DNA of 64,000 nt. Source: Ziziphus jujuba. Its lineage: Eukaryota > Streptophyta > Magnoliopsida > Rosales > Rhamnaceae. The stretch spans positions 15,113,501 to 15,177,500 of the forward strand of contig NC_083379.1 of NCBI RefSeq assembly GCF_031755915.1. Reading direction: 5' to 3'. The notes below the pieces were generated by a model. It ran no database searches and was not told where the DNA came from. It worked only from the letters and a program-made list of their open reading frames with translations. How positions within the stretch are numbered: the first letter of the stretch is position 1; the number at the start of each line of letters is the position of its first letter. The translations under genes were made by a program, and so were the position numbers. Of the stretch, positions 1 through 12,781 are shown one piece after another.

Positions 1-585
1 TTGCTATTTGGCAATGATTGTAAGAAAGCATAGGACTCAAGAATAGCCCATTGCTAAATCCACTATTTGCTCGAACAATGACTTCAAATTTGAATCCTTA
101 TACCTCCAATATTGGGAAAGAAGAAAAACACAAAAAGTAAAAATGTTAATAATTTATTGTTATTCATCCAGTAAATCCGAAAATCAAAATCAGAAAAAGG
201 GAAGATTGTTTAAATACTAACTCTTGTTCTTCCACCAAAAAAAAAAAAAAAAAAGACAGTCAGACACAAAAACAGCTGCCAAGAAATGGAATGGAACTGG
301 GGAATAAGAATGTGTCAGGAAGAAATGTGCATTGTTGTCCATTATCCAATCAAATAATTACAATGAAATTCTGAAGTTTACATTCCAATGCTATCTTCTG
401 ACCAAATATGCAGACATTTTGTCTCATCATTTTTTAATAAACATAAAAAGCATCTGTTTGACATACTATGAACATGTATATTGTATGCTATGCATCTAAC
501 TGACGCTAGAGCGTTTCAAGGAGAACAATAAATTGGATTGAATTATGCCACATGGTAAAAATAACTTCATAATGAAACATAAAGG
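1..585. other. 3' flank of the acetyltransferase gene
   Basis: AT-rich sequence downstream of the minus-strand acetyltransferase stop codon. It probably holds the 3' untranslated region. A minus-strand AATAAA is present at 153-158, about 430 bases past the stop, and could be a polyadenylation signal. Poly(A) runs lie at about 238-254. No other gene is visible. Confidence 0.4.
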
Positions 586-953
586 CTATAGTTGCACACC
601 AGGTAGACCGGTCCATAGAAGAATCCTCCTTGGTCGATCCAGAAACCTGGCTTGCCATGCAGGTTCATCGTTTTCATAAATGAAACCACTCTTCATGTAC
701 AAATTCTTTGCTGGCTCATTGTCAATAGCTACATGCACATATAGATCACTTATACCTGAAAATATTCCACAAAACCCAGTTCAAGGATCAAAAAGCTGAT
801 CCTATTTCAATAATTGAAGTTGAAAGCCATGCAACCAATGGGAGGCAAAAACAAAATTGAGATTTTAATGTGAGAAACGAAGGAAACACAAGAAAACTTA
901 TGAGACAACTTTAGATTTCAAGTTCAGGCATGTGTGTGCGCATGTGAGCGTGC

Positions 954-1015
<62 letters not shown>

Positions 1016-4000
1016 ATTGTAACAGTCCTCTTCCAAGAAAAGAAAATTAGGCAGCATAGCCGCTGACTCGCTGTCAAAGCCCAAGATAAAGAAAGATAAA
1101 GAAAGGTATCCAGATAGTGCACCTTCCTCTGGAGAAGGAATTCACTAAGCCTTTGTCAGATTGGTCAATTCCAAGCAATAGATCTTACAAATTCTGATTT
1201 AAATTTTACATCTCCCCAAGAAACAAATTGGTCACATGTGTTTCTATTATTGTAGGATACATATTAGCATATGAGAATGATAGAATGAGACAGTAATTGT
1301 CAAAGCAATAATCAGACCCCATTTTCACATCTCCATATCAAAAGATAAAATAATATTGAATGTTATCAGACAACATAGAACAACCAGTTTTTCTGTTTTC
1401 ATGAAAATAGATTGGAGATTTCCTCAACAGTCCTTGAAACTTTATGGCCACGTTAAGCAATTATTTTTCAACAAAGCCACGTCTCTCCTTTTCATAGCAA
1501 TTACTAACATTAAACCAATTATTTTTAATTTTCATACTTTCTTCCACCTTCTTTATTGTTCCCTTTTCGTTACTACTTTGTTTTCCGGGTGTTTTATTTA
1601 CTAGAAAGAAAGAAAGAAAAGAGACAGAAAGGGGAAAAAAACACATAATAAATGATAACTTACAAATGTAGCAGAGATGAATTTCTTACCCCATTCTTGA
1701 GCAACTGACTTTGACTTTGCAATAAGTGCATAACCCAACCCATTTCTTTGTAGTTCTGCAGCAACACATACATTGCTCAGGTATGCCCGAGCAAAATCAG
1801 CTCCAATTCCCTGTTGAAATAAACTCCAAAGATGACTCAACTACACAAATGTAAAGGTACAACTGCCAAGTAAAATTATGTTTAAAGGTAGACAAGAAGA
1901 GTGATTATAAAGCATACAGAACCAGCACCTGCACCTGCACCTTTTACCTTATACCAATACATATTAGAGTTTATTATTTAGATGGATAACTGAAGCAGAA
2001 ATTGATGTTTCATGTTCATAAAGAAATTCATGCATTGAAGTTCCACTGCAGTGTATCTCACAATTAAATTTGATTTCTCCAGTGAGATTAAGAGAGAATC
2101 GTATTTTATCGATCTTAGAGTAATTTGGCACGCCAGATATAATATATCCATGATCCATCATCTAAAAAGAAAACAGCAGCATATACTGTATACCAGAGAA
2201 CTAAAAAGGATATTATAAATGTAGTTTATGGGGGAAAACAATGAAATTTACAAATGAAAAGTCCATATTCAGCCGTCATCCTTTTTAGGAAGTTTTCAGA
2301 TCTGATAACCATTAAATAAATTGAAAATAGCCACAGCCAGTAGTGTACACCAACCAGCAGCTTGAAGAAATTATTCCTTCAGTTCTGTCATAACTTGGTA
2401 GAAAGTTCGTTGCATATCCACATTCTAATGTTTTTCATTTGAAACATTCTCCAGTTGAAAAGTCAAGACCTCAAATTAATGAGGAAAGAATGTAAAATAC
2501 TCTTGCTGGTGGTTCCCAGCCACATTTTAACTATAAATTTGTTTTTAAGGGTATGGGTTTATGAGTTTGGTTTGTCCTTTACCAATAGGCTAGCCATACC
2601 TTAAACGAAAACTAATCCATCTAAATATAATTGAGATTAGTCTGGAAAGCTCCTTCGTATCACTTATCATGTGTAAAAATTTCGACCAACAACATAGGGC
2701 ATACAGAAGGGTGGGAATTAGGCTTGACTTGAAAAATCACTCCTGCCACCCTCTGGGCAATGACATTAAACACACTCAATGGGAAACTAACTGTCCAAGT
2801 ACATACCAAGTATACTGGGCTATATACTAATGAAAAACCAACTGGAACAAAACATAAGATATGTAAGACTTGTACAGCTATTTGCTAGAGCAAAACCTGC
2901 TTCACCCCTCAAATTATCCAACTGTTACACTCCATTTATAAGCATAAACCATTTTGTTCCCAAAAGTTCCATGATAACTGACTAGCATCTCATTAAGAAC
3001 CTTGCAATTTCAGCTTACTACAGTATGTGCCAATTGCCCCACTGGATATAGTAACGGGAAGAATAGATATATATAATAGTTGTAGATAAATGAGTATGTA
3101 TAAAAGCAAAACAAAGAAACTTAACTACAAAACTTGTCCTGAAAAAGAAAATTTTAACAACCAATGCAACAGATATTCAAATTGGTTTACATTCACAAAA
3201 AAGTGGGTAGGGAGATAAGGTGTAGGTATTGATATATATAATTGTTTAATAAATAATCAGAAAGAAAAGAATACAAAAAAAAAAAAAAAAAATCGAATCT
3301 TTTTCAATATTCACAATAACTAAAGCACACACCTGCATTCTCCATGACAGACTATGATCAATATCATCAATTCATGATTAGCAACAACCTTAAATTTCTC
3401 TCTTTCCATGTTTTTGTTCTTTACTTTCCCAATTAATTTGTAATAAGGAAAAATAACTATAATTTTCAAACAGAATTCATCATGTAAAGTATCATGTCCA
3501 TTAATCTAGAACCATGCAGGCATATTTAGCCAGGCCATTCAATCTCAATTGCCAGAATAATACATACATGATACTGGACAACTAGCCCTCAAAGCTTAAG
3601 TTTCAATGTTGAAAATAAATAATGAAAAAAAAGGCCTAATCATAGTATGAAAATGTTAAAACAATCTATAAATACAGCCTAAGTTTCTAAGTTCAGATTC
3701 TGATTTTTCTTTTTTTACTTTTTTTTTTTTTGAGCAAATGTTTCTGATTTGTTATTTCCTTCAAATGAAATATAGCAAAACATAAAAATGTGACCTTTAG
3801 AGAAGAACCATATAGGCATCAACGAGATTCAAACAATCTATATTATCATACAATCTGAGACTGATACCTCAGGTTTCCTTCCTGTTATCTCGTCTGGAAG
3901 TCTCAAACATTGGTTAAGGTCAAGGGTCCCAACTACTACTCGATCCTCTCCATTGCTTAAAAACTACAGAAGAATAAATGAAGAAGTTGGATAAATCTAC

Positions 4001-5601
4001 AAGCAGAACAAGAAGTGAAATTATCTTATGAGAACATAGATGATAACTAAGAGTCTAAGAAAACTGAAAAAGCCATGATAAAGAAAACAAACCCAAGCAT
4101 AAGAGCTTAGCTGTCTAATAGTATCCCTTTTCATGGAAGATGGTGCCTATGGATCTTTGTGAAATTCGTAGACAAAGGGTATTACTATGGCACTCCCTTT
4201 TAGAAATTTTTCTACCTTTTCATGATAACTAGGTAAAAATTATTAAAACAATGCAAATGGAATGAAAGCGAAGGCATGAAGTTTTCTTTTCCCTATTGCC
4301 ATTAAGTATCAAAGCATTGTTTTTTTTTTTTTTTTTTTTTTTGGGCAAGAACACTGAACTCAGAAGCTTGTTGCGTTGCTAAGCGAAATCACAAAAACTG
4401 AACTCACTATCACTCAACTAAAGCCAAATCAACCAAGCTTCAATCCATTTCAGGTTGAACTGTGACTCGGTATCCTCAATATACGGCTTAAGTGACAAGA
4501 AGGCAAAATAGCACATTCAAGTATTAAAGACCGGCTTGAACATTAAAGGTCCACCCACCAATAAGCCAAAGAAAATACTAAAAGTCGAATTTTTTTTATT
4601 TTTTTTTATTTTATATTTTATCATAACAAACAAAGAAAGCTAACAAACCTTACATTCAGCAGATAATTCATCCGAAAGCTTTGATGTATGTGACAGTGGA
4701 ACAGTGGCATTTATGCAAGAAACTCTTCTAAAGCCCGTCCTTTTACCTGCAACACGTTCTTTTAATGCTTCAAACTCACGCTCAGCCAAGTATCTTTTGT
4801 GATCCTAATAAAACTTGATGAGGAAAAATAATCATCAGTATAATATAAGTTTTTCTTCTACGAAAATTAAAGAATTCAAAAAATTCAACTAGAATGCAAA
4901 CACATATTTTACATATATGAAAATGCATTAGGAAGAAGAAAATGTTTTAACATGCCCAAAATTCAGAAGAACTTGGATATAACCTGAATTGTAATTATCC
5001 AACCAGCCATAACCTCTAAAATTAACATATATACAATCAGGGTATTACTGATAAAAATGACTCGTTTTCCAAGTAATCTGGATTCTTTCCACCAAATTTC
5101 TCCAACTTTTCTGAGTTTTATACTTGTAAAAGCACAAATCGACAAAACCCAGAAATCAATTCAAGGAGTTATTATTGATATCTCCGCACATTTATCCATA
5201 TAATCCCTCGTTAGTAATTTTTTTCTCGAAAGCCAAACAACAAAAGGAAAAGTGAATATCGAATGAGAAACAAACATGAAAGTTAAAACCAAAAGACTAA
5301 CTTGGACACCAAACGAGTTGGGCTGGAAGTGATAGAATGAGCGGACGCGGAGACAAGCGGCGGCCCAAAGCTGGTCGTCGGAGAAAGCCTCGTCGATGGT
5401 AACCAAAGACCGGTCGAATGTGGAAGGGAATGTGTGGCTATGAGTGCAGAGGTGGGAGGCGGTGATTGGAAGCCGGCAATGGCGAATGGGTCGCCGGAGA
5501 GAGCCGGCGAAGGAAGAGGATTGGGTGGCCATGGCGGTGCTGTAGAAGCTGCGATTTGGGGGAGGACGAGGCGAACAAGGAGGAGAAGACACCAACGCCA
5601 T
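586..5601 (-). CDS. GNAT-family N-acetyltransferase, probably plastid-targeted (5 exons, 280 aa)
   Basis: Predicted acetyl-CoA-dependent N-acetyltransferase with the GCN5-related fold. Exons in transcript order are 5601-5302, 4804-4649, 3963-3868, 1810-1690 and 755-586. All introns are GT-AG, the phases join exactly, and the product is 280 residues. The acetyl-CoA loop is visible at residues 205-210 (QRNGLG, the Q/R-x-x-G-x-G signature) after the strand LSNVCVA. The second conserved block at 237-249 reads NEPAKNLYMKSGF. The first 60 or so residues are rich in Ser, Pro and Arg and poor in acidic residues, as in a plastid transit peptide. Length, exon plan and C-terminus resemble the plant chloroplast GNAT6-like group, members of which acetylate protein N-termini and lysines. 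The Met at 5601 was chosen because upstream in-frame codons come from a poly(A/T) run. The family is secure from motifs; the subgroup is recalled, not searched. Confidence 0.88.
953..1014. repeat. Compound (TG)n(AG)n microsatellite in an acetyltransferase intron
   Basis: TG repeats pass directly into about 22 AG units inside the last intron (756-1689) of the acetyltransferase gene. The low-complexity open frame here is not coding. Confidence 0.95.
1811..3867. other. Two-kilobase intron 3 of the acetyltransferase gene
   Basis: Intron between the exons at 3963-3868 and 1810-1690. It is AT-rich with poly(A/T) runs. A possible micro-retroposon lies at 3707-3741, a T-rich insert flanked by TTCTGATTT at 3698-3706 and 3742-3750. 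I found no further coding exon that keeps the reading frame. Confidence 0.6.
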
Positions 5602-6008
5602 TTTTCCCTTTTTTTTTTCTTTTTTTTTTTTAAATTTTAATTGGCTGCAATGCAATTTATCTCCACGTTCACTACCTCAGCTTTGCTTACATATCCGTTA
5701 TATGCAATACTGTTCTCTTTTTTTTTGTCGCTTTTTATTTTTTTATTTTTTCAGGCTCCAGCAAAGAGAATTTTTCTTTTTTTCTTTTTCTTTTTTTTTT
5801 TTAATAGAAAGAATCTATGATTTCCACTCCCGAATATATTTTTTATTTTTTTAACTTAAGCATTTTATATATAATACAAATTAAAATTCACCTTTTTTTT
5901 TATAAAAATTTAAATTTACCTTTGACCAAATTTCTTCAACATACCAACTATTTTAATAAGAAATAGAAATATTGTCCAAAAAAAAGAAAGAAACAGAAAA
6001 AGAAGTAA

Positions 6009-6625
6009 AAAGCAAACCATATATTTATTCGTTTCTTCCTTTTCAATTAAAAACCATTTCATGGTGTAAAAAAAGTAAAATAAAATAAAATAAAACCATC
6101 TCACCTCCATATTCAAAATTTATATATTTTCAAAACAAAATACAGATAAAGCAGCATCTAGAAAGTAAACCTTTCACATTTATACTTATTGGATTGTGAG
6201 ATCGAAATACAAGGAGAATTTTAGAGAATTGTTATAACTGTAACTTGGTCAGGGTATTTTTTTTTATTTTTTATTTTTCATTTCGTTATATTCAAAATTG
6301 ATATTTTTCCCAAACAAAATACAGATAAAAGCAGCATTTAAAAGGTAAGTTTTTTATATCTCTACTTATTAAGTTGTAAGATCGAAATTCAAAGGGAATT
6401 GTATGGAACTATTACAACCATAACATGCCAGAGTTTTTTTTTTTTTTTTTTTTTTAAAGAAACAATTCACACAAAAAAAAATAAAAATAGAAAGCAACTA
6501 TATAATTATTGGTTTCTGCCTTTTCAATTAAAAACCATTCCCACCGTCATATTCAAAATTTATATACTTCTACAACATAGTAAAAAGGAAAAAAAAAAGG
6601 CATCGAATAAATCTTTCAAAGTTTT
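6009..6625. repeat. Degenerate direct repeats, arrangement B-A-A-B-A
   Basis: A unit of about 150 bases beginning TATTCAAAATT occurs at about 6109-6256 and 6289-6434 with a partial copy from about 6550. Shared words include ACAAAATACAGATAAA and AGATCGAAAT. A second unit containing TTTTCAATTAAAAACCATT occurs at about 6009-6108 and 6491-6549. The origin is unknown; old local duplication of a non-coding element fits. Confidence 0.6.
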
Positions 6626-7926
6626 TAGCTTTGAAACATCAAATCAAAAAAAAAAAAATTACAAGAAATTATTGTAAACAATAAAAATAATAATAATAAG
6701 GGAAGTGGAGGGTCTCTTAGCATGGTGAATGGTTTTTTAACATGGTTAAATCTGTATGTCTCATTACTTGCCTAAAGTAAGATGCATATGTGCTTTCCTA
6801 TTAATATAATTTCTTATTCAAAAAAAGAATCTTGGGTTATTTGAAATTTAGAGCCTTCCAATTTGGAAAGGTTGTATTTGTGCCTTTCAAATTTTAAATA
6901 TTGCAATTTAATTTTTCAATTAATTTAAAGTTGTTGCATTCTAATTCAATTGTTTTTTTTGTTATTAAAATACAAATTGTTGACATTAGATTTTAAAACA
7001 ACAAATTGTATTTTAATATTGATGCTGCTAGCCAACAAAAACCAGAAATTTTAATCAGACCAAAACACAATAATTGAAACTACCTAAATTGCCTGTAGGA
7101 TGGAAAGTTTAGTTGCTATATAGAACAAGATTGAACTATATTTTAGATTAAGATTAGGCTATAATAAGATATAATTAGAATTAATTCAATCTTGAATTTG
7201 ATATCAATCTGAACTTATATGTATATATATAATTAATAAAATAAATATAATTTTCATATAATATATTTGTTTTATTAATTGTGTAAAACTATTTAAATTA
7301 TATGTCTTTTATTTAATAATTTTTAAAAACTTTATCTTATTAAATTATTATACTATTAACATTAATTATCAAAATTGTATATACTACACAGAAAAAAAAA
7401 ATCCATATATAATTGTTATATTGCGAAAAAACAACAATGCAAACATTTATACAAGGATGATGAAGAAGCAAATATAAACAAAAAAATAAATTGAAAGAGG
7501 AGAAAAAATAAATATAAAGCGAAAAAAAGAAAAAGAATAATTTAGAGGAAAAAAACAAAGATAAGAAAAAAGAAATGAAAAAAAAAATGAAAGAAAGAAG
7601 GGGAAAAAAAATCTAAAACTAAAACTAAAAACTGTACCAAAAAAATAATTAAGATAAAAAAATAATATAAAAGGAAAGAAATATAGTAAAAGAAAAGAAA
7701 AACAACAAATAAAAAATGAAATTAAAAAAAAAATAAGGATTTGACTTTTATTTATTTATTTATTTGCAAACTTGTAAACAAGACTAAATAATCCATGTCA
7801 AAAGCGGGTTACAATAGTTGAATAGATAAACCCAAAACATGAGTTAGCAATGCTGAACCCAATCTCAATCCCGGACCCATGTGCCAAACAAGCCCCAAAA
7901 GAACGACTTTCTCAACTAGAGGGTAT

Positions 7927-8983
7927 TAAGGCTTTGTTTGATATTGATTCATGTAGTTTTGGAATCAATTATGAAAAATCTTTAATAGCTTAGGTGTTCG
8001 GTAAAAAGTATAATAGGATTAATTATTTAACAAGTATTACATAACAGCTTCTAGAATGAGATTTTAGGCTTTATTTTGTATTGATTCTGGTAGTTTTAAA
8101 ATCAATTATGAAAGAATTTTAGACAACTTAGATATTTGATAAAAGTACAGTAAGATTGATTATATTGAGAAGTGTTGTATAGTAGCTTCTAGAATGAGGT
8201 CTTAAGCTTCATTTAGTATTGATTTTGATAGCACTAGAATCAATTATGAAATAATTTTTGGCTATTTAGACGTTTGATAAAGTACAGGAGGACTACTTAT
8301 TTAAGAAATGTTACATAACAGCTTCTAGAATTATGTCTGAAGATGATTTGAAAAATCTAATTCTAAAAGAATCAAATCTTAAGGGCATGTAAATTTAAAT
8401 CTCTAAAATGTCATTAATTAATTAATATAATGCCACATTATATTTATTTTCATCCTATCAAACAATCATACTCAAATCAAAACCAAATCTAATTTGAATT
8501 AACTCTTCTAATATATAATAAATAATATACATATATATATATATATATATATATGAACAAATAATCTTTCAATAATAATTTTTTGGCTGATAGATATTTT
8601 ATTCTAAAATTGAGATTTGGACCCAAAAAAAAAAATCAAAAATCATAATTTTAAGCTAACGCTTTTTCCAATTTATTATATATTATTTAATTTTAATATA
8701 AAAAGTATCATAAAATTAAAAACTACATATAAATTATTTTTTTTAAAAAAATATTATATACATAATATCCATTTTAGCAATTATAAAATTTACAACAATT
8801 TAATTTAATAAATTACTAAACATTTATTTGTAACTCTTACCACTTACAACACTTTTATTAATATAAATTACCAAATATTTTATTGATCTTTTTTTTCAGC
8901 ATGGTAGAAAATGATTCTTTTTTTTAGTACAATTACAGCTTATTCTTTTAGAATTTAAGCATTATCAAACTAAGCTTAATCAT
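7927..8983. repeat. Three 137-bp tandem repeats, possibly inside a hAT-like element
   Basis: Three diverged copies at about 7929-8066, 8067-8203 and 8204-8340. Each opens with a GGCTTTRTTTTGTATTGATT-like sequence and closes with CAGCTTCTAGAATGAG or a close variant. The far edge near 8965-8983 carries TATCAAACTAAGCTTA, an imperfect inverted match of the start TAAGGCTTTGTTTGATA. That suggests terminal inverted repeats of a non-autonomous DNA element of about 1.05 kb. I see no clear target duplication, so the boundaries are tentative. Confidence 0.5.
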
Positions 8984-9171
8984 ATTCCAACCCCTTAAAT
9001 GATGTAGATCATTGTAGAATGCTATTTAATTTTTGGAATTAAAAAAATTGATTTCATTAAAACCAAAGGAAGGACAGGCTTAAAAAGAATGGCTGGGATA
9101 AAATAAAAAGAAAAAAAAAATCAAATGTTATAATGAAGATCCTGAAGAATACAAGAGATAAATTTTGCTAG

Positions 9172-9292
9172 TCATAGACTCAAAATCAACTCTACCATTA
9201 GTTTTAGAATCCAATCTTTACTGAGCCCTAGTAGTAGACTCAAAATCAACTCTACCATTAGTTTTCGAATTCCAATCCGTACTGAGCCTAGT
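9172..9292. repeat. 60-bp tandem duplication
   Basis: Two adjacent copies starting TAGACTCAAAATCAACTC and running to CTGAGCC(C)TAGT, with a few substitutions. They lie just left of the LINE remnant. Confidence 0.75.
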
Positions 9293-9511
9293 TCATGGAC
9301 AGTGTTTGTAGATTTAGGCGCCCAACTAAAACAACAAGAATAAGAGCAAGTCTAGTTCATTTATGCTTTTAATAAAACTTAGGCTTTCCCAACGAAGATG
9401 GCAATTTCTCCACATATATATATATATATATATAGTTTATCACCAATTGAGCATCGCTTTTATAGATGATAAGAATCCAAGCATCTTCTTTTTTTGCATG
9501 ATGAAGAGCAA

Positions 9512-9561
9512 TTTTTTTTTTTTTGGGTGATTTTTTTTTTTTTTTTTTTGTGATAATAAAT
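9512..9561 (-). mobile_element. Micro-retroposon with 11-bp target duplication
   Basis: ATGAAGAGCAA occurs at 9501-9511 and again at 9562-9572. Between the copies lie 50 bases that on the minus strand read ATTTATTATCAC, poly(A), TCACCC, poly(A). Removing one direct repeat plus the insert restores the RNase H-like reading frame of the host LINE (AIQLALHHAKKEDAWI). That supports a real insertion event. Confidence 0.75.
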
Positions 9562-9952
9562 ATGAAGAGCAAGTTGAATTGCCATAACTTTGGCAACCTC
9601 AATATCAGTAACAAACTTGTTGCAATTCCAAAGGTCAATAATTGTTCCATTACTATTGCAAGCCACCACTCTCAGAGAAGAATATTCAGCGGCATTAACT
9701 TTTCCTTTCGGTGAATAATGCAGCATTTCCATTGATTTTAACCAAACCCTAAGGACGAGGGGGCCCTAATCATAGGGTCATGAGTTTTCTTGACTTGAGT
9801 AGACTATCTAACTTACATCATATCTACTTTGGATTCCAAAAAATCTCTTTTAAGAGCATCCCGATGCTAAACGCCCAATGGCATTGCCATTAAATCTTTA
9901 TCAAAAGAATATGAATTTCTACACTGTCTCAAATCGGATCCATGGTCAAAAC

Positions 9953-9966
9953 AGCAAACAGAATAA
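9953..9966. repeat. 14-bp target-site duplication, left copy
   Basis: AGCAAACAGAATAA, repeated exactly at 10447-10460. The two copies bracket the nested LINE. Confidence 0.85.
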
Positions 9967-10446
9967 TTTTTTTTTGGTGAAATAGAACCTTGCATAAAGC
10001 ACAAAAGAGCCCCAGGAAAGGGGATTACAAACTGCCATTCTTGCTCAGACATTCAAGAGCACACAAGCTTAAAATATCTCTGGGCAAGACATCTACATTA
10101 CAACTAAAATAAAAAACAGAAGAACCATATAAGGCTTTCTTTGCTAATGAGTCAGCAACACCGTTGGCAGATCTAGCATTCCATTTTATAGACCACTTAA
10201 AATTTTGGAATCTCGCACGTATCTCTAACATCTCAGAATAGGTAAACCAGCTGAGAGGAGGGGCTGATTGGTCGGCTATTTCTTTTACCACCATGGCTGC
10301 ATCAGAGGACCATTCAATGAGGTTCCATCCTTTGTCATCTGCATAACCAGAAGCCCAATACAGAGCTTGAAGTTCTGCTTCATAAGGGAAGTCATACTGT
10401 GTAGTTTTTGAAGCAAAATACAAAATTTTCCCGTTGTAGTTTTTGA
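9967..10446 (-). mobile_element. 5'-truncated LINE copy nested in an older LINE
   Basis: A 480-bp retroposon bounded by a perfect 14-bp duplication. On the minus strand it begins inside a reverse-transcriptase-associated RNase H domain, continues through a readable domain end and a short 3' untranslated region, and finishes at TTCACC plus poly(A). The open frame at 10423-10025 contains EAELQALYWA, IEWSSDAAMVVKEI and NGVADSLAKKALYG, the C-terminal half of the RVT_3-type RNase H domain. The 5' truncation, A-tail and long duplication are hallmarks of target-primed reverse transcription. It is closely related to the copy at 35640-36173. Confidence 0.85.
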
Positions 10447-10760
10447 AGCAAACAGAATAAAGTTATGACAATAGCAAATAGTCTATGAGGATAGAAAATA
10501 AGCTCAAGGAAAATACAGTATGGAGTCTCCATTAATTTCATCCCACTAACTCCCAGGAGGATCAAACCATATAGCCTTGGCAAAATTACATTTAAAAAAT
10601 AAACGTGTCAGGTCTTTATCACAAGTCTTGCCGAAAAGGATAAATGGTGCTTCTAATCTCCATGAATCTTTCAACTTCATCAAAAACTGGTAGACCATCT
10701 TTTGTCATTTTCCAAAGAGCTATAATTAGCAAATAAGATGGTCAAATTGCAAAATAGGCA

Positions 10761-10794
10761 TTTTTTTTTTTTTTTTTTTTTGGGTTGGTGAATA
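10761..10794 (-). mobile_element. Micro-retroposon, 13-base body plus poly(A)
   Basis: AAAATAGGCA occurs at 10751-10760 and 10795-10804. The insert on the minus strand is TATTCACCAACCC followed by about 21 A. The body resembles the 3' terminus of the LINE at 9967-10446, which ends TATTTCACC plus A. It looks like a LINE insertion truncated to its last few bases. Confidence 0.75.
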
Positions 10795-12781
10795 AAAATA
10801 GGCATTTTCTCCATAGATATTATAATGGGATGTTGTAGATTTTGCTTGGAAAAGCATAATTAAAAAATAATAGGCGGAGTTGGTTTTGACTCTTGGATTT
10901 GTGATAGAAAGTTTGGCGGATTTGAATAAATTTTGAAAATAGGGGGTAAAGAAAGCAGTCTTTGGCATGCTAATGAGGAAAGGATCCTTTTGCTCGCTTT
11001 TTTAGATGTTTGTTTATGTTTGGTTTAATCTAGTTATTTATATTTTAATTCATTCAATCTAATGGTTAAGTGTAAAGCTACATCATCAAAATTCATGACT
11101 CTATTCATGTGCAATAGAATTGAATTTGATGAAAACCCACATCAAAATTTACACACAAACTATTCAGTTCTCTTCATCAAACTGCTACTCTTATTTCTTC
11201 TCCATCAAATTCTCCATTTTTTTTCTTTTTTTTCAAAAAATCCTTGCCGGCAGGACCAGTTTCCATTCCTGATTTCTCACCAAACTTGGACCTCCTCAAG
11301 TTCTCAACAATTTGGTAGGTTAGTAGTAGTCCTCTTTCCACTCTTATTATATTGCATATATATGGCTCAAAGACAAGCTATGACATTTCCATCATCTCCT
11401 TCTTCAGATTTTTCTCTCATTCTTTTGTTTGTCTGTATACATATAATTGTCAATAATTAATAAAATAAAATATCTGAGAAAGAGAAGACCATGCATGACT
11501 GGTGAACCTGTTTGATATATATGCACTCATCCATCGTAGACTCCATCCATATATATGTCCAAGTTCTTCTATTTGGCAATTATTGTGTGAAAAGAAAAAA
11601 AAATGATTTAAGATAAAGGGTAGCAGTGCGGTGGAAAAAATTGGAAAATTTGAGTGAAGGTTTTGATACAAAATTTTTGTTAGTCATTTGTGTGATATTT
11701 AATAATGTAGCTTAATCTTGACCATGCAATAAATTAGAAAAAAGAATAACTATGATTAAAATCAAATATAAATAAGCACTCAAAAAAAAGCAAATAGGAC
11801 TTTTCATTAGGCTTGGCAACATATCATGTGATGTCCTGATTATGTCAAATTTTTTAATTCCAACATGATCCATTAGGTTTCATATTAAAATATATAAATC
11901 CGAATATATTTATTAAATTTTCATATAATCCATCACACAATCCTTAACTTATTAAGCATATATTTTAAATTTTGATTATATACCATAATGATATAAAGAA
12001 ACATTTTTTTTTAAATGGACATGTTTATTGATAATCTAAACATCTCAAAAAAATAAATAAATAAATAAAATCCATATACTAAATTTTCACATGCATTAAT
12101 AATTATCAATATAAAATAGTACAAAATAAATCCACATGAAACATCCGTAGTATATAAGAAACAGGCATTAACAATTTAAATATTCAAAAATTAAAAACCA
12201 AACCAACATTTAAAGTCCAATATAACTATTAAAAAATAATAAATCTAGAACAACACATTATTATTTAAATTCTCATATAAAATTAATTTTAAGATAAAAT
12301 TATTATATCATATAAAATTACAAAAATATCTCATATTAACAGATCTAATGAATCTAACAATTTCAACGAATTTTATTTATTATTATTTATTTTTTTAATT
12401 GATCTTATAAGATAATATTAGTATGAATCTAATTCAATATCGTAAATCTAAATTTATAAATTATTATACGAATTCGTATTATATAGTATTTTTCCAAGTT
12501 TATTTGTGATATCCCCATTCATTATTTTTTAGCTTAAAAAAAAAAGAAGTGAACCTCTTAATTGCCAAAATGTAAATACATATTCATAATGTGCACTTAT
12601 AAGAAACACATTATGAACAAGACCTAATACCAAAAGGCTGCAGCCTAACCTATAGTCAATAATTTCTTCAAATGCAGATTTTTTCCGGTCCAACATTTCA
12701 ATCGAAATTTGAAAGGGGGCCATAATAGGTTTTAAATTGATTGCGGCTTCGGTGCAGTTGTAATATGGCTAGCCACGATAG

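Larger units (their letters stand above)
5602..9359. other. AT-rich intergenic region with degenerate repeats
   Basis: Upstream side of the acetyltransferase gene. It holds the direct-repeat cluster at 6009-6625, the 137-bp tandem repeat at 7927-8983, a TA microsatellite at about 8530-8554 and a 60-bp duplication at 9172-9292. The short open frames are poly(A/T)-driven. No convincing gene is present. Confidence 0.6.
9360..10970 (-). mobile_element. Decayed LINE 3' region (zinc-binding and RNase H-like domains), interrupted by younger insertions
   Basis: Minus-strand remnant of a plant non-LTR retrotransposon. At about 10720-10545 broken frames give LWKMTKDGLPVFDEVERF and then KCNFAKAIWFDPPGS, typical of the zinc-binding segment after the reverse transcriptase. 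At about 9720-9420 another frame gives LRVVACNSNGTIIDLW, VAKVMAIQLAL and then KSDAQLVIN, the RNase H-like domain. Stops and frameshifts are frequent. The order is collinear once three insertions are removed: 9967-10446, 9512-9561 and 10761-10794. The left end runs into a TA repeat. It is a dead copy with no intact ORF. Confidence 0.75.

Noticed and set aside
1964..2161. Minus-strand frame within the long acetyltransferase intron
   Set aside because: It would not keep phase with the flanking exons, and the exon 3 to exon 4 join already completes the GNAT fold.
5434..5640. Plus-strand Gly/Arg-rich frame
   Set aside because: Antisense to exon 1 of the acetyltransferase.
9743..9785. AACCCTAA and CCCTAATCATAGGG, resembling telomere repeat or a palindrome
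   Set aside because: A single unit only; no array.
11062..11460. 132-codon plus-strand open frame
   Set aside because: Low-complexity Phe/Leu/Ser-rich sequence with no recognisable motif. The region is AT/TC-rich and lacks gene-like context.
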